From Rosistilla oblonga (GTDB lineage: Bacteria > Planctomycetota > Planctomycetia > Pirellulales > Pirellulaceae): 64,000 nt of DNA. Of the stretch, positions 55,742 through 64,000 are shown one piece after another. The first letter of the stretch is position 1, and each line of letters begins with the position of its first letter. The position numbers and the translations under genes are program-made. The DNA lies in assembly GCF_007751715.1 (NCBI RefSeq), contig NZ_CP036292.1, positions 1,178,001 through 1,242,000 of the forward strand. Direction: 5' to 3'. The notes below the pieces were generated by a model, which worked only from the letters and a program-made list of their open reading frames with translations, ran no database searches and was not told the DNA's origin.

Positions 55742-57238
55742 TCAGTCGGCTTCGCCTTGCAGCAACAATTCCGACTTCAGCAGGAAGGCACCGTGAGTCA
55801 CGATCAGCTGGCCATCGGAGAGGCCCTCGGTAACTTCGACCCAGTCCTCGGCGGCTCGCCCGGTCGATACGTTGACGCGTTGGAACGTGCCTCCGTTCAT
55901 GTCGACAAACACAAACTCTTGGTTCTCGTGTTGAACGACCGATTCGGGTTTCACCGACAGCGTTTGGCGAGCTTCGCCGATCGGCACGGTGACGCGAACG
56001 AACATGCCCGGCCGCAGCAGGCCCTCGCGGTTGTCGATCGTGGCGATCAGAGGGACTGAGTTGGTGTCGGTTTGGACTTGGCGGCCGACATAGTGAATGC
56101 GAGCTTCGAAGCGGCGGTCGTCGAGTGCGGGGACGGTTACCGAAACGATGGTTCCCGGTTGGATGCCAACCGCCGACCAATCGCTCTCGCGGATGTTCGC
56201 TGAAACGTACAGCGTATCGGTGTTCGCTAGGACGACCAGCGAGTCGCCTCGCGAGACGCGTTCGTTGTTCGCAAAGCTGCGGGATTCGATCGTTCCGGCA
56301 AACGGAGCTCGGACTTCCAATCGCGATAGCGACGATTCGTTATCCAACGCCACCGATTGTGGATCCTGTTTGTATCCCAACAGCGTCTCGACAGCTTGGT
56401 AGGCCAAGCTAAGTTGGCGGTCGGCTTCGGCCAAGTCGGCTTCGGCGTTCAGCCGCGCCTGTTCCGCGGCAAAGGTCGCTTGATCGCGAGCGGTGCGAAA
56501 GGCGGCTTCGGCCAGCTGACGCTCGGCGCGTCGCTCGCGAATCGCACGCCCGGTGACCGCTCCCGAATTGGCCAATGGTGAGATGTTGTCGAGCAGTTCC
56601 GCCGACAATTGAAGATTTGCGTAGGCGGTCATGATCTCCTGGCGATAGCTGCCCAACGCGAGATCGGCCAGCGAATCATCGATCGCGTCGACCGATCGAT
56701 CTTGATCGAGCATCGACGACAGACGCAGCAGATTTTTCGCGACCGTCGTCTCGCGCTCCAGCACTTGCTGAGCAATCTGGTGTTGTGCCCGCCGCTTCAG
56801 AATCTCCGCTCGCGCTTGCCCGATCTCGGGGCTCCGCAAGATCGCCAGCAACTGGCCGCCCTGCACCGCCTGGCCTGGCGTGACCCGCAGTTCGGTGACG
56901 ATGGCATCCAGCGGCGCTTTGACTTCGATATGTTTGGTTTCGTCGTATCCGATCCGGCCAGGGATCGTGTGATAGTTCTGCAGCGAACGCGATTGAGCGG
57001 GGACCGTTTCGAACCCGGCAGCTTTCAACTTCCCCTCGGGCAGCGTCAGCGTATCGGCAGCCACAACGTCGTCGGTCGCCGCTTCTTGCTGATCGGATTC
57101 GGATCCGCCAGCGTTGATCTGATGAACTGCAAACCAACCCAAGCCCATCAAAGCGATCACAAATACGATCGGCCCCCCTTTGGCGAGGGGCTGGAAACGG
57201 CTGGGCTCGGTTGGCGGTTGCGTTGCAGGGTCGGACAT
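55742..57238 (-). CDS. RND efflux periplasmic adaptor subunit (CusB/CzcB family)
   Basis: 498 residues. An N-terminal membrane anchor (GGPIVFVIALMGLGWFAV, ~26-43) rather than a cleaved signal. Lipoyl/barrel halves flank an alpha-hairpin: IEVKAPLDAIVTELRVTPGQAVQGGQLLAILRSPEIGQARAEILKR leads into the coiled coil (~175-330), which returns with LEVRAPFAGTIESRSFANNERVSRGDSLVVLA. The C-terminal barrel and membrane-proximal domains follow. It links the inner-membrane pump to an outer-membrane channel. First gene of the adaptor-pump pair. Confidence 0.94.
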   Translation of the reverse strand: MSDPATQPPTEPSRFQPLAKGGPIVFVIALMGLGWFAVHQINAGGSESDQQEAATDDVVAADTLTLPEGKLKAAGFETVPAQSRSLQNYHTIPGRIGYDETKHIEVKAPLDAIVTELRVTPGQAVQGGQLLAILRSPEIGQARAEILKRRAQHQIAQQVLERETTVAKNLLRLSSMLDQDRSVDAIDDSLADLALGSYRQEIMTAYANLQLSAELLDNISPLANSGAVTGRAIRERRAERQLAEAAFRTARDQATFAAEQARLNAEADLAEADRQLSLAYQAVETLLGYKQDPQSVALDNESSLSRLEVRAPFAGTIESRSFANNERVSRGDSLVVLANTDTLYVSANIRESDWSAVGIQPGTIVSVTVPALDDRRFEARIHYVGRQVQTDTNSVPLIATIDNREGLLRPGMFVRVTVPIGEARQTLSVKPESVVQHENQEFVFVDMNGGTFQRVNVSTGRAAEDWVEVTEGLSDGQLIVTHGAFLLKSELLLQGEAD

Positions 57239-57454
57239 GGCGGGCAGGCGTTCGAAGAGGGTGTGGGGAGAGTCTTTCCCCTACACAAAGCACGAACCGT
57301 GCCAATGTCCGAAATTGCCTGGTTTACCAGCGAATCGCCGTTCCTGTTGCCGCGGCTCGCGAAATCGTCGACTCGGAATGCAAAGAAACTCTCCACCCCC
57401 GTGGACAGATTCTTTCCTCGCCGCCGCGAGCGATAGCAATTTGTGACTTTCGGC

Positions 57455-58783
57455 CTATTCGGCGGATTCCGCCACGGCCGAAGTTGATTCGACGTCGGTC
57501 GACTTGCTGCCGATCAGGATTCCGGTGCCTCGCAGTCGCCACAGGAAGAAGGCGCCGCCGGCGGCCATCATCGCTGCGCAGACGGCAAAGATCCGCTGCG
57601 GTTGGTCGCCGAACAGCGGCCGGATCGCCCAGTACATCAACGACGCGACGGTCAGGAAAGTGAACGAGACGGCGTTGGCGGTTCCCAGGAATCGACCACG
57701 CTCATTGTCGGGGGAGAGTTTCTGCAACAAGGACTGCAGCGGGATGATGTAGAAACCAGCAAAGAAGCCGGCTCCAAAAACAAAGCCAGCGGTGTTGCTG
57801 AGCGCGACGCGGACCATCGGCCCCATGTCGGGAAGCGTTGGCGTCACGAAGGCCAATAGGAGGAAGAAGAAGACCAGACCGGCGGCGCCGATCGGGACCA
57901 GTTTTGGATTGATCTGGTGGCCGGAGATCAGTCCGGCAACGGCGCATCCGACGCCGATCGCAACTCCCATCACGCCCAGCAGGACGCTCGCTTCGGTCCG
58001 ATCGATCCCCAGCACAACCGTATATTCGGGCAGGATCAACAGCGCCAGTCCGGCCAGCAGATAGAAGTAGCCCCAGGCCAACATCACCATCAGGAAACGC
58101 GACTGAGCCATCTCTTGGATCGAACTGACGTACGTGGTGAAGGGGTTCCAGTCGAACTTCATCGATCGATCGCCCGGTTCCAACCGCGGCATGAAGACCG
58201 CGGAGATCAGTCCCAAGATCGCGATCACCAGCAGAGCAGCACCGGGCAGCCACTGGATCGGCGTCAGTGATGCATCTTGTGGGCTGTAGCGATCGGCCAC
58301 AACGCCGCCCAGCAGCGTGCCGACGATCACAGCGACATTGGTCATCATGTTGATCGTGCCGTTGGCGCGGCTGAGGTCGGTGTCGTCGACAAGTTCGGGG
58401 ATCATGCCATATTTGGCTGGCCCAAAAAATGAGCTCTGGCAGGTCAGCGCGACCAACGCCAGCAGAGTGATCCAAAGGTTGCCCAGATAGAAGCCGACCA
58501 TCGCGATCAGCGCGATCGGGACCTCGGCGATCTTGACCCACAGCGTGACTTCACGCTTCGAATAGCGATCGGCGATTTGGCCGCCATATCCCGACAGAAG
58601 AATGAAGGGAATCGTAAAGCAGATACCGACGATTCCCTGGCCGCCGTCTCCCAGCATTCCCGCCCAGGCGCCGTCGATGACCATAAACGTCAACAACATC
58701 TTCAAGACGTTGTCGTTCATGGCACCTAAAAATTGGGCCGCCAGCAGGCTCAAGAAGCCGCGTTTTACCAGATTGCTCTTCAA
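57455..58783 (-). CDS. MFS transporter, LplT-like (lysophospholipid transporter type)
   Basis: 442 residues with ~12 membrane helices. The start (FLSLLAAQFLGAMNDNVLKMLLTFMVI) and FFGPAKYGMIPELVDDTDLSRANGTINMMTNVAVIVGTLLGG match the LplT family and the MFS half of Aas-type fusions. LplT flips lysophospholipids inward for re-acylation. The acyltransferase/acyl-ACP synthetase domains (PlsC, Aas) are not fused here and not adjacent, so a partner must be elsewhere if it has that role. Located between the efflux adaptor and thiC on the same strand, with 200-base gaps on both sides. Confidence 0.88.
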   Translation of the reverse strand: MKSNLVKRGFLSLLAAQFLGAMNDNVLKMLLTFMVIDGAWAGMLGDGGQGIVGICFTIPFILLSGYGGQIADRYSKREVTLWVKIAEVPIALIAMVGFYLGNLWITLLALVALTCQSSFFGPAKYGMIPELVDDTDLSRANGTINMMTNVAVIVGTLLGGVVADRYSPQDASLTPIQWLPGAALLVIAILGLISAVFMPRLEPGDRSMKFDWNPFTTYVSSIQEMAQSRFLMVMLAWGYFYLLAGLALLILPEYTVVLGIDRTEASVLLGVMGVAIGVGCAVAGLISGHQINPKLVPIGAAGLVFFFLLLAFVTPTLPDMGPMVRVALSNTAGFVFGAGFFAGFYIIPLQSLLQKLSPDNERGRFLGTANAVSFTFLTVASLMYWAIRPLFGDQPQRIFAVCAAMMAAGGAFFLWRLRGTGILIGSKSTDVESTSAVAESAE

Positions 58784-58992
58784 CGGAATCGCCTTGCGGT
58801 TTGAGAGGCAAAAGGAGTGCTGGGATGTTGCCGCGATATCCCATTCCTTCTCAAAGGAACCTCTTTAACCCAAAGCGATGCGCGAAATCAACGCCTTACC
58901 CCGATTAAATTAGCATCTGCGGCAAGGTTTCCGTGCTTGGCAGGGAAGCCGATGGCATTCCCCGCCAGGTCAGCGGCGTTATTCCGGAAGCG

Positions 58993-60796
<1,804 letters not shown>

Positions 60797-61855
60797 ATGG
60801 TCTCCGTTCGGCGTTTGGGTTGCAGTGGTTTTCTACTCGGGCTGATATCTCTCGTGGGAGTCGCCTGCGGGAACGATCCCATCCGAGTCGATGCCGACTT
60901 GCTTCCGGGCATCGGCGGCTATTCGACGGCCGAAGCCGATCTGGGCTGGTTGCCCGCGGGAAAGAAGGTCGATGTCGAGGTCCGCGTCGTCAATCGATTG
61001 TCCGACGTGGTTCAGTTTGACCGGTTGAAGCTGGACGGCAGTTTGAATAAGGCGGAGGCGACGGGGGATTCGATTCCTGTAGGGGGCGAACTCACGATTC
61101 GCGCTGGCTTGACGATTTCCAACTACAGCCATGAAGTCGATCAAAGCATCGCAATCTACTTGGCTCGTGATGGCAAGCGATCGGCTCGCGATACGGTGCG
61201 ATTGCGTTTCCAGGTTAGCGAACTGCTGCGGTTCCATGCGAAGACCGCTCAGTTCTCGCGCGACAGTTCCGACAAACAATTCGTGGAACGGATCCCTGTC
61301 ACGATTACCAAACCGATCGATGCGGCAAAGGTCCAAGTTACGGGGACCGGTGATTTTCGTAACGCCCGCGGGGCGATAGTCCATTGGCAGGATCGCGATT
61401 GGTTGCAATTCGAAGTCGATCGCGAAGATCCCAATCAGGCGGAACTGGCGGGCACTCTAACGATCGAGGATCCGGTCTCGAAACGCAAAGATATGATCAC
61501 CTGTCTGGTCAGGTATCGCGTCCCGGTGACGGTCCGCCCCGGATTGCTGTTCGCCAGGCTGGCTTCGGACGAAAAGTCGTATGCCGTGACGGCTTTCGTT
61601 CGCTTGTACCCGACCGAAGAATCGGCCGCTCGGTTTGCCGAAACGAAAACAGCCACCCAGGCTCCCGCGGTCGTCGCTGCGCATCTCGGCGAACATCCAA
61701 TGGACGTGACGACACATCCACTGGGGGCTGGCGTTTACCGTGTGGAAGCCTTTGTGCCAGAGCGATTTGTCGGGGAAGCCGACTCCGTCCAGTGGCAGAT
61801 CAAAACCGACGGGAAGGTCCATTACGTAAAAACTCGCGTCGGTTTTCCTCGCTGA
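60797..61855 (+). CDS. Secreted beta-sandwich protein (DUF1573-like), unknown function
   Basis: 352 residues. GGGAGG a few bases before ATG 60797 is a good ribosome-binding site. Signal peptide MVSVRRLGCSGFLLGLISLVGVACG; the Cys near the cleavage point could be a lipoprotein site, though the lipobox is imperfect. The mature part looks like two or three Ig-like domains of the DUF1573 type: ADLGWLPAGKKVDVEVRVVNRLSDVVQFDRLKLDGS and PVGGELTIRAGLTISNYSHEVDQSIAIYL, repeated in style further on. Such proteins are frequent in planctomycetes and lack a known role. The next gene starts 49 bases later on the same strand. Confidence 0.75.
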   Translation: MVSVRRLGCSGFLLGLISLVGVACGNDPIRVDADLLPGIGGYSTAEADLGWLPAGKKVDVEVRVVNRLSDVVQFDRLKLDGSLNKAEATGDSIPVGGELTIRAGLTISNYSHEVDQSIAIYLARDGKRSARDTVRLRFQVSELLRFHAKTAQFSRDSSDKQFVERIPVTITKPIDAAKVQVTGTGDFRNARGAIVHWQDRDWLQFEVDREDPNQAELAGTLTIEDPVSKRKDMITCLVRYRVPVTVRPGLLFARLASDEKSYAVTAFVRLYPTEESAARFAETKTATQAPAVVAAHLGEHPMDVTTHPLGAGVYRVEAFVPERFVGEADSVQWQIKTDGKVHYVKTRVGFPR

Positions 61856-61904
61856 TAATGCGCCGGCGATTTGCATCCGTCCTTTTCGTTTGAGAGCCGT
61901 GCCG

Positions 61905-62927
61905 ATGTCGATGTTCAGAAGTGGGAAGCGAACTGCAGGAGGACTGATGGTTTTTGTGCCACGGATCTTGTGTTGGCTGGTATTGCCAGCGACGATCGGC
62001 TGGGGACAGGCCGACCTGCAACAAATAGCTGATGCGCGAAGTTATATCGAAAGCATCAACGATCGAGCGGAAGCCATCACGAGATATGACGCCGCAGCGC
62101 GGCGCGAGACAATGATGCTGTTTCCCGATGGTCGCTTGTTAGAAGAGAGGTCTGTCGAGCGAGTGATGTTTGATGCGGAGGGGAATCGTTATTTGTGGAT
62201 TGCGAGAAAAAGTCAGAACTTAAAGCGGGCCTATGAGGCGAAGGACCCGGCAGCCGACGTGCCGCTGACGACGCAATACCTGGCGATCTTGTATGTGAAT
62301 GGGCAGCGGTACGAGTTGGACGGTGGCAAAGTGAGCAGGAGGATGCGGAAATCGGATCAATCGTCCTCGTTCCCCGGAGAAGGCAATGTTGACTTTCGCA
62401 AGTTGGGGATCGGCGGATCGGTCTCGGAGAATGAAATCTTGCTAAAGTTGCTCGCCTCGGCGAATTCGGCAGACGTGATCGCCAAGGGGGATCAGGTTGA
62501 GGTGCAATTGGCAACGCCCGAAGTTACTCCCTATTCGGACAAACCATTCACTGAATTGCAGTGGCGTTTTGATGCCGAAACGACAACGGTTCGTTCGTTC
62601 CAGCGGATTTACCATGCCTTCTGGCGTGACAAGTTGTATCCATCGATTCAGGCGCGGGCTCGGTTTCAGTGGCAACGGATCGACGAACACGACGTTCCCA
62701 GAACGGTCCTTGTCGAAAATCGCATTTATCCAACGCCTGGCCCAGGTAATTTGACCGGTGAGGTGGAGCCAAGCTATGCGCCGACCACGATCGATTGCCA
62801 CTGGTTTTCGCTGAACCAGCCGCTTCCCGACCAACCTTTTTCGGTCGACTTCCTCTCCGACGAGAAAAAACTCCAATCGTTTGTCGATCCTGAGCTCAAC
62901 GGTGCGATCCGTTTGGTGGATCGATAG
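61905..62927 (+). CDS. Secreted protein, unknown function
   Basis: 340 residues from ATG 61905; a TTG at 61890 is also open, and ATG 61947 (MVFVPRILCWL) is a further option. Signal peptide within MVFVPRILCWLVLPATIGWGQAD. The mature protein alternates charged helices (QQIADARSYIESINDRAEAITRYDAAARRETMMLFP) with beta-rich text and ends without a membrane helix. It follows the DUF1573-like gene by ~50 bases and may be co-transcribed. I recognise no domain. Confidence 0.7.
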   Translation: MSMFRSGKRTAGGLMVFVPRILCWLVLPATIGWGQADLQQIADARSYIESINDRAEAITRYDAAARRETMMLFPDGRLLEERSVERVMFDAEGNRYLWIARKSQNLKRAYEAKDPAADVPLTTQYLAILYVNGQRYELDGGKVSRRMRKSDQSSSFPGEGNVDFRKLGIGGSVSENEILLKLLASANSADVIAKGDQVEVQLATPEVTPYSDKPFTELQWRFDAETTTVRSFQRIYHAFWRDKLYPSIQARARFQWQRIDEHDVPRTVLVENRIYPTPGPGNLTGEVEPSYAPTTIDCHWFSLNQPLPDQPFSVDFLSDEKKLQSFVDPELNGAIRLVDR

Positions 62928-62994
62928 CGATACGGTCACTATAGTTGCTTGGCGTCTGCAACACGTTACACCGCGGTGCACAATGAAAACGCAA

Positions 62995-63029
62995 CACGCG
63001 AGGCCAAGCAATTTGCTGGGCCTCGCGTG
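62995..63029. terminator. Hairpin between convergent genes, terminator for the porin gene
   Basis: CACGCGAGGCC pairs perfectly with GGCCTCGCGTG (11 bp), and AGCA/TGCT can pair further inside the loop. On the minus strand TTGCGTTTTCATTG follows, which suits termination of the porin gene. On the plus strand there is no T tract. Confidence 0.65.
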
Positions 63030-63058
63030 GACGCATTATTGGCGTTGGCGTTGGCGAT

Positions 63059-63080
63059 GCTGCCGCAGTGCTGCGGCAGC
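63059..63080. repeat. Perfect 10-bp-stem palindrome beside the porin stop
   Basis: GCTGCCGCAG and CTGCGGCAGC are complementary with TG between, 19 bases from the porin stop codon. No T tract. It is a second fold in the same intergenic region and may slow or protect the 3' end of the transcript. Confidence 0.5.
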
Positions 63081-63099
63081 GGCGCTCTTTGGTTCGACT

Positions 63100-64000
63100 C
63101 TACAGCCGAATGTTCATCCTTGCACCGAGGATCGATGTCGGGTCCTCGAAGGTCGGAGTGTCGGAGGCCGAGCCGATCAGTTGGTAGTCGAACGTCAGGT
63201 CCATGAACGAACAGATGTTGAAGTTGTAGTACAGTTCGAGTCCTTGGCCGTCGCGGAGCGCCCCGGTTTCGTCCTTGATATCTTTTAGAAGTGCTTCGTC
63301 TTTGGTCGCGTCCAAGTAGTAATAGCCAGCGCCAAAGGAATCGTTGCGGCGGCTGCGCGAGAGCATGTTGTGACCGCCGATACCAGCGCTCAAGAACAGA
63401 CGCAGTGGGTTCACCGATTGGTCTCCAACACCGACGCGTCCGAACAGACCAAATCCGCGTCCTTGGCGGTCGCTGTAAAGGTACTGGTCGAAGTTATATA
63501 GGAAGGCGTACGTGCCCTCTTGCTTGTTGGTCAGATCGATCGTGACATCCTCCCCCGATCCAGAGAGGCTTGCACGTGGGTCGGGGACCAGTTCGCTGAA
63601 GTACTGAGTCGAATAGAGCGCGGTGAACGATTGGTGGCCAAGTTTTCCAAAGAAGTTGGTTGGCACGCGAAGACCCGCGGTCAGCAGTACGCCATTGTTA
63701 AACAGTTCATCAAAACCGCTGGTTCGCGTCGTGTCGGTTGGATTCATGATCGTGAACACGAACAGTGGCTCGTAATCGTGCAAGATCGCAAACCCGGCTC
63801 CCAGACTGGAGTAAGGTGAGGCGACGATCGCGGCTGGGTTGGTGACCAACGCGAGGTTCGAAAATTGAGAGATGCCGCGGCCATGGGCGAAGTCGTTGCG
63901 ATCGCCATCGAGCGTATCGAACTTACCCATAAAGAGAGCAAAGTTCTCCGACAGCGCCTGGGTCACGACGAGATTCGTGATGTAGAGGTTCTCGGTCTCC
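63100..64000 (-). CDS. C-terminal part of an OprB-like carbohydrate porin (5' end outside window)
   Basis: The frame is open to the window edge (it reads TENLYITNLVVTQALSE before the GTG at 63966), so the gene continues beyond 64000. About 300 residues are seen. Features of outer-membrane beta-barrels: alternating aromatic/polar strands, LGAGFAILHDYEPLFVFTIMNP, short turns with Asp/Gly, and a last strand ending ILGARMNIRL. GFGLFGRVGVGD and AGIGGHNMLSRSRRNDSFGAGYYYLD resemble the OprB/carbohydrate-selective family. It would let sugars or other solutes cross the outer membrane. A terminator-like hairpin follows the stop. Confidence 0.75.
   Translation of the reverse strand, partial: ETENLYITNLVVTQALSENFALFMGKFDTLDGDRNDFAHGRGISQFSNLALVTNPAAIVASPYSSLGAGFAILHDYEPLFVFTIMNPTDTTRTSGFDELFNNGVLLTAGLRVPTNFFGKLGHQSFTALYSTQYFSELVPDPRASLSGSGEDVTIDLTNKQEGTYAFLYNFDQYLYSDRQGRGFGLFGRVGVGDQSVNPLRLFLSAGIGGHNMLSRSRRNDSFGAGYYYLDATKDEALLKDIKDETGALRDGQGLELYYNFNICSFMDLTFDYQLIGSASDTPTFEDPTSILGARMNIRL

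Overview
The window looks like chromosomal DNA of a planctomycete, probably family Pirellulaceae (Rhodopirellula and relatives). The evidence is lineage-typical genes beside housekeeping genes: a DUF1559 prepilin-like protein, a PVC-type CxxCH haem protein, a TPR/FG-GAP/UnbV protein, a WD40-PDZ-caspase protein, a DUF1570 protein, a Tat-exported Gfo/Idh/MocA oxidoreductase and several small secreted proteins. Species cannot be named from sequence alone. Shine-Dalgarno sites are often weak, so several starts were chosen from domain boundaries and signal peptides.

Layout. 1-7.3 kb: an incomplete gene, secreted proteins, the WD40-PDZ-caspase protein and a chemoreceptor with a c-type haem motif. 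7.3-12.5 kb: argG (minus), then larB, nnrD, ribF and nrnA (plus). 12.5-14.45 kb: an accessory insert consisting of a GxxExxY-family gene preceded by a hairpin and followed by five units of a ~200-bp tandem repeat; gene and repeats share one motif. 14.45-22 kb: a two-gene ABC exporter, ispF, the CRTAC1-like protein and the DUF1559 protein. 22-27.4 kb: cysS-ruvC, an MFS transporter, a Pro/Gln-rich secreted protein and three copies of a ~196-bp palindromic repeat. 27.4-32.3 kb: PVC haem protein, site-2 protease and SDR (all minus). 32.7-38.7 kb: pyk, then ffh-rpsP-trmD-rplS, then dapB. 38.9-47.8 kb: small zinc-ribbon proteins, an intradiol dioxygenase-like protein, membrane proteins, the Gfo/Idh/MocA protein, a solitary iron-type ABC permease and a DUF1570 protein. 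47.9-48.4 kb: a HicB antitoxin preceded by what reads as a decayed hicA. 48.4-60.3 kb: fatty acid desaturase, an NtrB/NtrC-like pair, a CusBA-type metal efflux pair, an LplT-like MFS protein and thiC. 60.8-64 kb: two secreted unknowns and the incomplete end of an OprB-like porin.

Functional links. ffh, rpsP, trmD and rplS form a translation and protein-targeting operon. The histidine kinase and sigma-54 activator are 9 bases apart and should be one signalling pair. The RND pump and its adaptor form an efflux system whose outer-membrane channel is not in the window. cysS/ruvC and larB/nnrD overlap and are probably translationally coupled.

The best candidate for something undescribed is the 12.58-14.45 kb unit. 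A divergent GxxExxY (PD-(D/E)XK-like) gene has a hairpin with GGCAGAAT arms just before its start codon and is followed by about 20 iteron-like copies of GGCAGAATGAT, arranged as phased pairs in alternating orientation. Also notable are the hicA remnant, a GAFTDA loop in the sigma-54 activator, an insertion and altered KMSKS motif in CysS, and the WD40-PDZ-caspase fusion. No tRNA, rRNA, CRISPR array, transposase or prophage gene was recognised.
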